Shown one piece after another: positions 36,130 to 45,664 of a stretch of 64,000 nucleotides of DNA. The DNA is from Ktedonobacter robiniae (GTDB taxonomy: Bacteria; Chloroflexota; Ktedonobacteria; Ktedonobacterales; Ktedonobacteraceae): positions 2,046,001 to 2,110,000 of the forward strand of contig NZ_BNJG01000002.1 in assembly GCF_016587375.1 (NCBI RefSeq). Reading direction: 5' to 3'. A program made the translations under genes and the position numbers. The first letter of the stretch is position 1, and the number at the start of each line of letters is the position of its first letter. The notes beneath the pieces were generated by a model that saw only the letters and a list, made by a program, of their open reading frames with translations, did not search any database and had not been told where the DNA came from.

Positions 36130-37980
36130 TGACTCTTACGCAACCTCGCTGATCACAGCGGTGGTATGCTGAGAGTTTACGGTTTTTTCTCCGCTTCTCG
36201 GCACGGTTGCGGGATCTTGTTGTCGATGATGCACTTTTCTCGTGGTTTTGTCCACCTTCGGGTTATCTTCGGCACGATGGAGGACGCGAAGTCGGAGCAG
36301 GTCAAACTTTGCCCGACCATACATGCTTCGTTTGAGCAACTTGAGTCGTGTGATTTGCCCCTCAGTCTGACCGCTACTCCACGGTAATGTGAGACCAGCA
36401 AGGATTGCGTTCTGGTCCTGTCGCACCCCGGCAGCAAATGACTCGAATTCTGGGATGTGGCTCGTTTCTGCCGCTTTTAGCCATGTCTCCAGGTGCTGAC
36501 CGGTGCGCTCCCGCAGCATCTGGAGAAACGTCTGAACCAACTGATAAGCAGCCTCAATCTCCGGGCTAGCTTGTCTGATCTGGAATAATTCCTCCTGCTC
36601 CTCCTGACTGAGATCCACCGATTTCCGCAGAAAAAGCCGGGTGATACGCCCAGCTGATAAACGCTCCAGCGGTCCAGCAGGCACCTGCTCTTTCTCCAGC
36701 ATGAGTGATCTTTGACGAGGCGCGCGTAAGCGCGCGAGATAGCGATAGAGAGCTTTTTGCGAGCCACGATAGCCTTGGGCACGCAGTTCCCGATACAAAG
36801 ACGCGCCGTTGTGGTTTCCTTGCTCCCATCGTTTGAGAACCTCGCGTTCATAGCGATCGACCAGGCTGGGTCGTCGTCGCCGACGTTTCGGCTCAGGATA
36901 GCTGCCGTGAGCCAGCCAATCTCGAACAGTTCGTTCCCCCATTCCGACGTGCTTGGCAATGTCACTCGTCTTCAGACCCTGCAGATGAAGCGTGCGAACC
37001 AGTTCATACCGTTGCTCCCGCTCTGCTTTTCGAGCCAGCCGCGCTTGTTCCTCTCTTCTGGATCGATAGGCCGAGCGCTCTTGGGAAGATTCTCGCAGCG
37101 GCTCCTCCTGGTGCCCATTTGCTCGGTTTGCTCGTCTCTGCTCCGCTTGGCACTGGGCCAGGACCGCTGTGAGCGTCTCTGACAGATTCTTGCCAAGATG
37201 CCAGCGGTCGGCGACTTGTATGGCCTGAGGTGCCCCTTGAGACGCAGCTGCGGCAAACTCAGCGGAGCGGTCGCGGCTGATCACTTCAATGCTGGGGTGC
37301 CTCTTGAACCATGCTGCAACGGTTTCTACTCTGCGATCGGGAAGGATGTCCAGAGGTATCCGCCGTTCGAGATCGCATAGGAGGGTTCCGTAACGCAGTC
37401 TGCGCTTCCACGCCCACTCGTCCACTCCAACGACTCGTGGAGGCTCTGGGGCTGGCAAATCACGTTTGGCGCACCAGACGCAAGATTGTATCGCGGCTGG
37501 CTTTGAGATGAAGCTGTTTACTGACGCGTGCGCCAGCCTGCCCTCCCAGAGCAAATCCGAGCATCTGCAGTGTTTGCTGCAGCCGGATCGTCCGCTGGGC
37601 ATGGGGAAGTGCCAAGAAAGGAAACCTCTCCGCAAAGATTTTGCGCTGACACGTCTTTTTTGGGCAAAAGAAGCGACGGACTTCTACCAGCAAATGAACA
37701 GCTCGTTCGCTGCTGGGAAGGTCATGTAAATGACGGATGTAACGACTTTGCACCCGTTTGGCCACCATACCGCAACACGGACAAGCGGCTGTTTGGGAAG
37801 CAGATCGCAGCGTCACCGTGATCTCATCGGCGACCTGAACCTGCTCTACCATTCCGTCAGAAAGATCTGGGAAAATCACCATGGGAGACACTCGAAGAAG
37901 CGAAATGGGTAATGAAGGCAGGGAAGATTGTACCCTTCTATTTTATCACATTTATGATCAGCGAGGTTGCGTAAGAGTCA
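36130..37980. mobile_element. Complete ISL3-family element with 26-bp perfect ends
   Basis: Ends 36130-36155 and 37955-37980 are exact inverted copies (TGACTCTTACGCAACC..). Length 1851 bp. The 8-bp flanks differ, so no target duplication remains. Confidence 0.88.
36136..37891 (-). pseudogene. ISL3-family transposase, frameshifted
   Basis: The N-terminal frame starts at 37891 and has the zinc-binding region (ACPCCGMVAKRVQSRYIRHL, VRRFFCPKKTCQRKIFAER) ending RLVRQT at 37460. The second frame carries the catalytic part (VVGVDEWAWKRRLRYGTLL, EVISRDRSAEFAAAASQGAP, HTH AKHVGMGERTVRDWLAHGSY) to RAKFDLLRLRVLH. The frames change near 37460-37475 (CGCCAAACGTGATTTGC) without a recognised slippery site. 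Both ends of the element are intact, so it could still move if transposase is supplied in trans. Confidence 0.85.
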
Positions 37981-38008
37981 TTTCTTCGCCAGTTTGACGC
38001 AAATCATT

Positions 38009-38081
38009 GCCTAAAATTGGCGATTTGCCCTCGTTTTTCAGCAGGATCAATAGGTTTTCTCTGCTCGCCTAAAATTGGCGA
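38009..38081. repeat. Two copies of the palindrome GCCTAAAATTGGCGA
   Basis: Copies at 38009-38023 and 38067-38081, 58 bp apart. Each is a TCGCC/GGCGA-type dyad around TAAAATT. Possible operator pair, or the edge of a mobile unit. Confidence 0.5.
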
Positions 38082-38198
38082 GGTTATGAGTCGATCTGAG
38101 ATTTGGGCGAAGATATGTCCCAAAGTTAGGTCTGCTCTAATCAGAAGACACGCAAGCCGAAGGGGCGTGTTGGCGAACCATTTCCTCGTCGGGATCAA

Positions 38199-38486
38199 GT
38201 GGGAATGGCGCAACAGGAGGGAGAAGCTACCCATTGTTCCTTCTCAGGACCAATCAAACTGGAGGCAGCTTGTTGGCTGGAATCGACAGTCCAAGAAGTG
38301 CAATGCTCAACGTGCGGTTCGGTGAGTAAAGCCAAACTGAAAGAGCAATCAGTGGTCATTGTGCCACATCCCCCGCGCAAGTCGCGGCCAGTACGCAATG
38401 TTACGCGCTGGGCAGAACAGGGATCGGAGTGGGTACACTCGTCCAGAAAAAGGAGTAACTGGTGCAATCAAGCACCAGTTGGCTGA
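38199..38486 (+). CDS. Hypothetical small protein with one CxxC
   Basis: 95 residues. The central part CSFSGPIKLEAACWLESTVQ and VQCSTCGSVSKAKLKEQSVV looks protein-like, with a single CSTCG knuckle and a basic PPRKSRP segment, as in small zinc-ribbon proteins associated with transposon-rich Chloroflexota DNA. The C-terminus looks frameshifted or random. A 9-bp hairpin (AACTGGTGC/GCACCAGTT) lies over its end at 38457-38480. Function unknown. Confidence 0.4.
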   Translation: MGMAQQEGEATHCSFSGPIKLEAACWLESTVQEVQCSTCGSVSKAKLKEQSVVIVPHPPRKSRPVRNVTRWAEQGSEWVHSSRKRSNWCNQAPVG

Positions 38487-38517
38487 GGATCAAGCGATCC
38501 CCGATGTCTATGCAGAG

Positions 38518-38683
38518 AAACCTCGCCATGACCCTATGGACAGAGACCTGTCCTGATCATTAGATCAAAAATCGGGTTTGGGCATCAGCCTATCGGCCTG
38601 GAGAGCGGGTTGGGCAATTTGAAAAAGCTGTTTTAATCTAACAGATCCAACAGGTCTCTGTCCAATAAGTCGTGGCGAGGTTT
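38518..38683. repeat. Miniature inverted-repeat element, 166 bp
   Basis: 33-bp arms 38518-38550 and 38651-38683 with a few mismatches (AAACCTCGCCA.. and GGACAGAGACCTG). AT-rich non-coding centre. It lies directly downstream of the SDR gene's stop. Confidence 0.6.
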
Positions 38684-38694
38684 CATACGGATGG

Positions 38695-39477
38695 CTAAAT
38701 TACCACGCCTCCCGCAACCTCAATGCGCTGCGCATTGACCCAACGGTTTTCTTCGGAGAGCAGCGAGGCAATCATTGGACCGATGTCGTCGGGAACACCT
38801 GCCCGGCCCAGTGCCGTCGCTTCGGCCACCATTTTGTTCACGGCAGGATTGTCGCGGACGATGCCTCCGCTGAAATCGGTAGCAACGGCACCCGGCGCAA
38901 CAACATTGACGGCAATCCTGCGAGGTGCCAGCTCTGACGCCATATGCCTGGACAGCACCTCAAGAGCTCCCTTCATCGACGCATAGGCGGCGCCTCTGGG
39001 CCCGCTTACGCGAGTCCGGGCCGTGGATACGTTGACGATACGTCCCCAGTCGTTGATGAGAGGAAGAAGCTTCTGTGTCAGGAAGAAGACGCCTTTGAAA
39101 TGGACACTGTAGATGCTGTCCAGTTCTTCCTCGGTAGTCGTCTCCAACGGCATGTTGCGGTGATTGTTTCCAGCGTTGTTGACCAGAAAGTCGAAACGCT
39201 CGGCTCTAAGCTGAGCGAGAGCATCTTTCACGCTCTCGACAAAGGTATCGAACGAAGCGATGTTGCCAGCATCCAGTGGCAACGCAAGGGCTTCCGCCCC
39301 TGCATCCTTCACCGCAGCAACGACTGCCTCCGCGTCCGCGACATGGCTGTGATAGGTGAAGATTATATTGACGCCGCGTCTTGCAAGGCTCTCAACGGTA
39401 CTGCGGCCAATGCCGCGGCTACCGCCGGTGACGATCGCGATCTTAGCGTTTGACGTAACTTGGTTTTCTGTTAGCAT
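38695..39477 (-). CDS. Short-chain dehydrogenase/reductase
   Basis: 260 residues from the ATG at 39477 (GGAG ten bases upstream). Classical SDR: NAD(P) loop TGGSRGIGRS near residue 15, FLVNNAGNNH, catalytic Ser in NVSTARTRVSG, Tyr-x3-Lys in YASMKGALEVL and the end segment NAQRIEVAGG. The FTYHS after strand 2 fits an NADP-preferring reductase. Divergent from the HTH/MmyB-type gene at 39649, a common pairing of such regulators with an SDR target. Confidence 0.92.
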   Translation of the reverse strand: MLTENQVTSNAKIAIVTGGSRGIGRSTVESLARRGVNIIFTYHSHVADAEAVVAAVKDAGAEALALPLDAGNIASFDTFVESVKDALAQLRAERFDFLVNNAGNNHRNMPLETTTEEELDSIYSVHFKGVFFLTQKLLPLINDWGRIVNVSTARTRVSGPRGAAYASMKGALEVLSRHMASELAPRRIAVNVVAPGAVATDFSGGIVRDNPAVNKMVAEATALGRAGVPDDIGPMIASLLSEENRWVNAQRIEVAGGVVI

Positions 39478-39648
39478 TTTTTGTACTCCGGATGAGATTG
39501 TTTTGGGCCAGTGCATATTACTTGACTTGTTGTAGGCACTTCGCCCGCGTCTCTATGGTATACTGAAGGAGATCCTAGAACAAGATGAGCAATGATCATA
39601 GGAATTCCACTCCTCTGGTTCAAACGTTGCTCTTTGGAGACTACCGGG

Positions 39649-40830
39649 ATGAATGAGGTCAACATGGTCAGTCAGCGGCGCCAGCAAGACTATCGTTTAC
39701 AGGAGCTTGGAGATTTTCTGCGGACGCGCAGGGCAAGGCTGACGCCTGAAGAGGTGGGACTGCCGCGAGGAAGCAGGCGCAAAACGCCCGGGCTCAGACG
39801 AGCGGAAGTGGCACAGCTGGTGGGTGTGAGTGTGGATTGGTACACCTGGTTAGAGCAGGGACGTTCTATTACGCCTTCAAAGCAGGTCTTAGAGCATCTG
39901 GTGCAAACGTTGCGCCTGGATGCGAATGAAAGAACCCATCTCTTCCTCTTAGCCCAGCAACAACCACCGCCGGCGCTTTTGCGGGAAACCGAGATCGTGA
40001 GTCCAGCGTTACAACATTTCCTTGATCAATTTGGCACTCGTCCAGCCTTTGTGTCAGGAAGACGATGGGATATCCTGGCCTGGAACGATGCCGGATGCGC
40101 GGTCTTTGGCGATTACCGCCGGATGACCACCCGCGAACGCAATACGATCTGGCGCATCTTCACCGATCCCTCGTCTCGGCAATTCGTCGTTGATTGGGAA
40201 GAAGATGCGCGACAGCTCTTAGCACAATTCCGCAGCATGTGTGGTCGTTATCCTGGAGATGCCCAACTGGCCGAATTGATCCATGATCTCATGCTCGCTA
40301 GTCCTGAATTTCGGGCCTGGTGGCCCGATCATGAAGTGCGTGGTGGGCAAGAAGGATGGAAAACGCTCAACCATCCGCAGGTGGGGTATCTCGTGTTTGA
40401 ACGTCTCACCTTTCAGGTCTTTGATACGCCAGATCTCAAAGTCACCGTGTATACCCCGTTGGAGGAAGCCAACACGCCTCGTAAAGTGGAGCAGCTTCTG
40501 GAGCAGTGGTATCTGCGCGTTGGGCAGGGGCCTCATCCTCCTCAAGCGGTCCACCATCTTCCACAGACACAGCGACCAGGACAAGACACGGTTGGATGGT
40601 GGCTAGCAGCATGCTGTCAAAGAGTGGAAGGGGCATGGGTAGCCAACAGCGACGTCATGATCTCCTATGCACATTGGTGCGAGGCACACGGATACATACC
40701 AAAGAAGGCGAAAGGCGTCTCGCAATCTCTTGCAGTTCACGGCTTAGAGATTAGTGTCAATAAAAGAGTTGTCGACGACCATCGCCAGCGAAAAATGGCA
40801 CGTGGTGTAAGAGGATTGGTCATTCTCTAA
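39649..40830 (+). CDS. HTH/MmyB-type regulator with a primase-like C-terminal extension
   Basis: 393 residues from the ATG at 39649. Residues 15-100 are the HTH of the MmyB group (LGDFLRTRRARLTPEEVGLP, TPGLRRAEVAQLVGVSVDWY, TWLEQGRSITPS). Residues 120-290 are the ligand domain (RPAFVSGRRWDILAWNDAGC, then YPGDAQLAELIHDLM). From about 300 to the end (VGWWLAACCQRVEGAWVANS, SYAHWCEAHGYIPKKAKGVS, ARGVRGLVIL) the protein resembles the C-terminal winged-helix part of phage/plasmid D5-type primases rather than the regulator family, which normally ends near 280. The join is in frame. It is divergent from the SDR gene. Confidence 0.8.
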   Translation: MNEVNMVSQRRQQDYRLQELGDFLRTRRARLTPEEVGLPRGSRRKTPGLRRAEVAQLVGVSVDWYTWLEQGRSITPSKQVLEHLVQTLRLDANERTHLFLLAQQQPPPALLRETEIVSPALQHFLDQFGTRPAFVSGRRWDILAWNDAGCAVFGDYRRMTTRERNTIWRIFTDPSSRQFVVDWEEDARQLLAQFRSMCGRYPGDAQLAELIHDLMLASPEFRAWWPDHEVRGGQEGWKTLNHPQVGYLVFERLTFQVFDTPDLKVTVYTPLEEANTPRKVEQLLEQWYLRVGQGPHPPQAVHHLPQTQRPGQDTVGWWLAACCQRVEGAWVANSDVMISYAHWCEAHGYIPKKAKGVSQSLAVHGLEISVNKRVVDDHRQRKMARGVRGLVIL

Positions 40831-40980
40831 CGTTTCTTGAAAATGTATGCGGATCATCCTCTTACCGCATACACCTTTAGATTTTTTTTGTATATAGATT
40901 GGTTATTCTCTAACGTTTCTTGAAAATGTATGCGGATCATCCTCTCACCGCATACATTCTTTGGGTTTTCTTTGTATGCA
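40815..40980 (+). repeat. Tandem 83-bp duplication of stop codon plus terminator
   Basis: The unit starting ATTGGTCATTCTCTAACG at 40815 (last codons and stop of the HTH gene) is repeated at 40898. Each copy carries a hairpin (TGTATGCGG/CCGCATACA at 40844-40873 and 40927-40956) followed by T-rich DNA, so the gene ends in two consecutive terminators. Confidence 0.85.
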
Positions 40981-41112
40981 GATTTGTTTCATTCCCCTTA
41001 CGCCATCTGACATGTTGGCACTCTGCTCTTTTCTGATGCTACTTCGTGGCTGGTGACACCTTACGTTGCGCTACCCCAATTTTACAAGATATCGATGATC
41101 GAGCGCAGATGG

Positions 41113-41189
41113 TGTAAATTTTGAAGCTCCGTGGGTTTCCCGCCGATTCACCAAATCGGCGGGAAACCCACGGAGCTTCAAAATTTACA
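41113..41189. repeat. 36-bp perfect inverted repeat with 5-nt loop
   Basis: Arms 41113-41148 and 41154-41189 are exact complements. It lies in a gene-free stretch between the HTH gene's terminators and an IS21 remnant. No U tract on either side. Confidence 0.9.
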
Positions 41190-41389
41190 TTAGGCTCATG
41201 CCCGACCTGAGTGAATGCTAAGCTTATCTCTTAGGAGATCTTTGGGACAAAATGGCTGTCTAAATTTGAGGCTCATCCGCATTTCTCGTGCTGAATGAAC
41301 TTAAACCGCTCCTCTGGTGCGTTCCCTTGTCGGGGCATCAAGAATCGTCTATACTGACAGCATTGTCGCCGAATCCAATCCAAATCGTA

Positions 41390-42378
41390 TTACCCGGAGT
41401 GAAGACCATGACGCATACTGTAGCCGTTGAGTCGAGCACACGCCGTTGCGCAACAATCGTAAGCAAAGGGTGGAAGGCTGCGCTGATGCGGTCGTTCGTG
41501 CTCCCACATCTGCCCAATGGTCTCGCCCTGACGACTGACCCAACGTTGATCATCCTTGAGACAAGCTTTGAGCAAATGTAAGTTGAGGTCCTCAAACGAG
41601 GCGACATCTGGAATGGGGACCATGAAGTTGCGACGACTAAACTCAACTGATGCCTCGACCCCTCCTTTCTCCCATCCTGCAGCAGGCTGGCAGAAATGGC
41701 TCTCGAACAAGTAGTAAGAGCGAAAGGAGACGAACGTCTGGTTCTCCCTGCGCCCTTTTCCTTCTGCCATCAGACCCACGGCTGTCGAGAGATTATCGTA
41801 GCTGATGCGCCAGGGTACGCCTCCAAATTGCTCGAAGGCACAGACATGTCCGTAAAAGAAGCTCTCTTGCTTCTGACTGGGAAATGCCATGACAAAGCGC
41901 CGCCTGCTGTGAGAGAGCCACATCACAAAGATCTGCATCGTTTGCCTGACCCCAGCGATGATGGCGATGGCCTCCCCCCAATCGGCCTGAGCATCTTTAC
42001 CGGGTTCAAACTCCAGAGGCAGAAAGAGTGCGGGGGCTCGGTGGTTCTTGTTCCATTGGGTGAAGTGTAATCGCACCCGTGACTCACTGCCCTGGTAGCC
42101 CTCTATCTGGAGGATTTCAAAGATCTTGTGCGCTGTGTACTGCTGCTTGCGGGGCAGACGGTCGTTTTCAGCAAGCAACGCGTCGGCTCGCGCCTGGAAG
42201 GACCGAAGACGGGCGCTGCTTTCGGTTGGGTGAGCTGGTAGGGCCGGGGCGGGACATTGGCGACCGCCTTGTCAATGGTTTTGCGGGAGTGCCCCTGTTC
42301 GCGAGCAATCTGCCTCTTGCTTTTGCGGTCGAGGTAGTAGGCTCGGCGAATGGCTTCTCGTTCTTGCACGGTGATCAT
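41390..42378 (-). pseudogene. istA: IS21-family IstA transposase, frameshifted and truncated
   Basis: Starts with the ATG at 42378 (MITVQEREAIRRAYYLDRKS, HTH EQGHSRKTIDKAV). It shifts frame near 42190 and continues LLAENDRLPRKQQYTAHKIF, then the catalytic core (PGKDAQADWGEAI with Asp, RISYDNLSTAV with Asp, GGVEASVEFSRRNFMVP with Glu region). The C-terminal third is missing after about 41390 and no IstB ATPase gene follows, so the element is dead. Confidence 0.85.
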
Positions 42379-42477
42379 CTCCAATTCTCCTATCGCTAAG
42401 GTGCTTGTGGTGCTTGCCCTAACGATAGCAGAAAACAACGGGAAGTGGCTCCCTTTTTGCTTGTCAAATGTACCAAT

Positions 42478-42533
42478 GGCCCCCAAATTTGATTGGCAAC
42501 ACTTTGGGACCGGCCCCCAAATCTGATTGTCAA
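42478..42533. repeat. IS21-type terminal repeats
   Basis: Two direct copies of GGCCCCCAAAT.TGATTG.CAA at 42478-42499 and 42512-42533, 34 bp apart. IS21 elements carry such multiple internal repeats at their ends as transposase binding sites. Confidence 0.65.
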
Positions 42534-42693
42534 AGAGGGAGATCTTGGCTCCCTTTTATATTAGCCAAAACAGAATTGCGATAATTGGCTATGTCACCAT
42601 GTTGATGTATCCTCATTAAGCCTCCCTGAGTATCAGCGTGGAGGGAAAGAGCATCCCACCTATCTTCTGAAGGTCCCAGCTGCTCAGGCCCTC

Positions 42694-43176
42694 GTGCAGT
42701 GGGAAATATTACGCAGTCTCGTTTCCGAAACTGGATATTGGCCAGTCATTGGCTGGGACTGTTTTAAACAACCTCCTTGGAAAGAGGATTCCGTTGAAGA
42801 TATCCTTGAGAAAGGACTGCGCATTGATATCCAGCAATGGCTGGAGCAGGAGGGGATTTTCAGAATAGATGAAGAGAGCATGAGAAGGCATCCTGACGCT
42901 CCACCAGCTCCTTTCGATTTTTATCTCCACCATCGTTGGTTTGCCAATACATTACCTTCATTGGTTCCCATTGCTCTCGTTCCAACAGTTCATTTCTGGA
43001 AAGCACCGGCCTATCTCCTTGTTCAAAGCAACGAATGGGACCCACCAAATGAGGTCCATGTTGCGATGATGAAATACTGGAATGAGCGATGGGGAGCCGA
43101 ATTAGTTGCAATGGCTCCAAGTAACGTGGAAATGCGTGTGTTACGACCCCCAATCACATGGGAAGAAGCCTTCTGA
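42694..43176 (+). CDS. DUF4253 domain protein, N-terminus probably lost
   Basis: 160 residues from a GTG at 42694, but the same frame stays open upstream to 42562 with protein-like sequence (VDVSSLSLPEYQRGG, HPTYLLKVPAAQAL) and no ATG, so the native start was probably removed by the IS21 insertion. DUF4253 hallmarks: WPVIGWDCFKQPPW, APAYLLVQSNEWDPPNEVHV and MMKYWNERWGAELVAM. Function of the family unknown. Confidence 0.65.
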   Translation: MQWEILRSLVSETGYWPVIGWDCFKQPPWKEDSVEDILEKGLRIDIQQWLEQEGIFRIDEESMRRHPDAPPAPFDFYLHHRWFANTLPSLVPIALVPTVHFWKAPAYLLVQSNEWDPPNEVHVAMMKYWNERWGAELVAMAPSNVEMRVLRPPITWEEAF

Positions 43177-43189
43177 ATTTCATAATACA

Positions 43190-43908
43190 TCAACACCTGC
43201 TCCATCTGCTCCCCTTTACAAAGGTTTTCGCTTTTCACCTGAAATTATCAGTCACGGCATCTGGCTCTCTTTTCGCTTTTCGCTCAGCTTTCGTGATGTG
43301 GAAGAGCGGACGACGCGCAATGTGGGATCGTCGTCACCTACGAAACCGTGTGACAATGGCGCCTCACATTTGGGCAAATGTATGCCAACGAGTTGCGTCG
43401 TCGTCGTCCTCGTTGTGGCGACAAGTGGCATATGGATGAAATGGTTCTCACCATTCGTGGCAAGAAGCACTCCCTCTGGCGAGCAGTGGATCAGGACGGC
43501 AATGTGCTCGATATCCTTGTGCAAAGCCGACGCAACAAAAAAGCGGCGAAACGCTTCTTCGTAAACTGCTGAAAGGACTCCAATACGTCCCTCGTGTCAT
43601 CATCACTGATACGCTCAGAAGTTATGGTGCGGCGAAACGCGAGATCCTGCCTGGTGTGGAGCATCGTCAGCACAAACGCTTGAACAATCGAGCAGAAAAC
43701 TCACACCAACCCACCCGACTGCGTGAAAGGAAAATGCGGCGCTTCAAATCAACCCGCACAGGCCCAACGCTTTCTCTCCACCTTTGGCCCCATTGCTGGG
43801 CATTTTCAACCGCGACGGCACCATTTGCGTGCTGGAGAATATCGTACCATTTTCCAGGACCGCTTCCAGCAATGGAATGAGGTGGCTGGAGTCAAGCAGG
43901 CTGCATAA
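43190..43908 (+). pseudogene. IS6-family transposase, several frameshifts
   Basis: Pieces of an IS6 transposase in order across frames: YKGFRFSPEIISHGIWLSF, then NELRRRRPRCGDKWHMDEMV (Asp), LWRAVDQDGNVLDILVQSRR (Asp), RFF and KGLQYVPRVIITDTLRSYGA, LNNRAENSHQPTRLRERKMR (Glu), and RFLSTFGPIAGHFQPRRH. At least three shifts, so inactive. Confidence 0.85.
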
Positions 43909-44137
43909 CGATCTATCTCCCCCAATTTCACTGCCTTGCTGTATTTTTCTTCTTTATAGCTCAACAATACACTGCATTCCTACAAGCAAGTTGACAATAC
44001 CGGCAAGAGATAACCGCTCGTGTTTGTTTATGTGCGTATACAAATTGTAGGAAGACGCCATGAAACTCAGCCAATCAGAACAAGAACAAGAACAAACGCA
44101 TCTGAATACAAAAAGGACATATCCCAAGGAGAACACG

Positions 44138-45196
44138 ATGTCCAAAATCCATGCGTGGGCTGCTCATGGTCCCGGACAACCCCTTGTCCCCTATGAATAC
44201 GAGGCCGGAACGCTTGGTCCAGAGGAAGTTGAAATTGCGGTAGAATCCTGTGGACTCTGCCATTCTGATCTTTCCATCCGCAACAATGATTGGGGCATAT
44301 CAACCTATCCCTGCATTCCTGGTCACGAAGTCATCGGTCGCGTGGTCGCCTTAGGGGAGCATGCCAAAGGGCTGACCATTGGCCAGCATGTTGGACTTGG
44401 GTGGTCTGCCCAGAGTTGTTTGCACTGTCACGAGTGTCTTTCAGGCAATCACCATCTCTGCAGCCAGGTTGTCCCTACGATCGTTGGCCACTACGGCGGC
44501 TTTGCTGAACGGGTACACGCTCAGTGGACCTGGGCCATTCCATTACCTGATGCATTAGATACAAGCGCAGCAGGTCCTCTCCTGTGCGGTGGTATCACGG
44601 TCCTCTCACCTTTCCTCACCCATGATATCAAACCCACTCAGCGCGTTGGGGTCGTCGGCATTGGCGGACTCGGTCATCTGGCCCTGAAGTTTGCAACTGC
44701 CTGGGGCTGTGAAGTGACCGCTTTGACCTCTAGTGAGTCTAAATATGAAGAAGCAAGATCCTTTGGTGCTCACCGGGTCCTCTCTAGCCGGAACTCGGAA
44801 GAGATTCGTGCCCTGGCTGGTGCTCTCGACCACGTGATCGTCGCAGTGAATGTCCCGCTCGATTGGTCGGCTTTGATCGCCACGCTTGCGCCTCAGGGAC
44901 AGTTACACATTGTTGGTGCCGTGCTGGAAGCAATTCCAGTTGCAGCCTTCGACCTGATAAATGGTCAGCGGAGCGTTTCAGGATCTCCCACTGGCTCACC
45001 GGTCGCTATTGCGGATATGTTGAACTTTGCTGCGCGTCACCACATCGTACCACTAGTTGAGCATTTTAAGATGAGTGATGTGAATGAGGCTTTTGCCCGC
45101 CTGGAATCAGGCAAAGCGCATTACCGTATTGTGCTCGACGCGGACTTTGGAAGCACGGGAATTGTGCCCACTGATCGAAGGAAAATCCTGGGTTGA
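44138..45196 (+). CDS. Zinc-dependent alcohol dehydrogenase (cinnamyl-alcohol/YahK type)
   Basis: 352 residues from the ATG at 44138 (AAGGAG seven bases upstream). Catalytic zinc ligands are Cys41 (CGLCHSD) and His63-Glu64 (IPGHEVIGRV). The structural zinc is bound by Cys94, 97, 100 and 108 (SCLHCHECLSGNHHLC). Rossmann loop VVGIGGLGHLALKFA. The context LTSSESKYEEA fits an NADP-dependent aldehyde reductase of the YahK/CAD group. It stands alone with a strong terminator after it. Confidence 0.93.
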   Translation: MSKIHAWAAHGPGQPLVPYEYEAGTLGPEEVEIAVESCGLCHSDLSIRNNDWGISTYPCIPGHEVIGRVVALGEHAKGLTIGQHVGLGWSAQSCLHCHECLSGNHHLCSQVVPTIVGHYGGFAERVHAQWTWAIPLPDALDTSAAGPLLCGGITVLSPFLTHDIKPTQRVGVVGIGGLGHLALKFATAWGCEVTALTSSESKYEEARSFGAHRVLSSRNSEEIRALAGALDHVIVAVNVPLDWSALIATLAPQGQLHIVGAVLEAIPVAAFDLINGQRSVSGSPTGSPVAIADMLNFAARHHIVPLVEHFKMSDVNEAFARLESGKAHYRIVLDADFGSTGIVPTDRRKILG

Positions 45197-45323
45197 GGTG
45201 GAGTGTTAATCCCAACATTATCCTGGCGGGCAGGCTGGGATTGACCCGATTTGGAAGAGTATCTGAAGTGAAGGGGAGAAGGGCGAGTATCTCTTGTCTC
45301 GGGGAGGAACCACTAACAGCACA

Positions 45324-45386
45324 AAAACCTTGATTGTTATCTGCACGGGCACCCGTGCAGATAACAATCAAGGTTTTGCTTTTTTG
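45324..45386 (+). terminator. 26-bp-stem intrinsic terminator
   Basis: Arms 45324-45349 and 45352-45377, a nearly loop-free perfect palindrome, followed by GCTTTTTT. Confidence 0.88.
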
Positions 45387-45664
45387 ATTAAAATTTCGAT
45401 TATCCATCATATTTTTCCTCCGCCTTTAAAGGGGAATCAGGAGGATACACGGACAAAAGCGTCTGAGATGCCTGGCAAGGCTTTCCAAGGACATTTCCCT
45501 GGAACATCGCTGGCATAACGTCTCTGATGCGTTGTTGCTGCAATACGTTGCCTTGCTCACATACGCCCAGTGCCAAAACACAAACCCCTATTTTTCATTG
45601 TGCTATGGAGTGCACTTGGCTTAAAATCGTACGCAACATGTGGATAGTGGACAAAGGTAAAGGG

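Noticed and set aside
40815..40980. Possible CRISPR-like repeat
   Set aside because: Only two units, 83 bp long and adjacent without spacers; a terminator duplication explains it.
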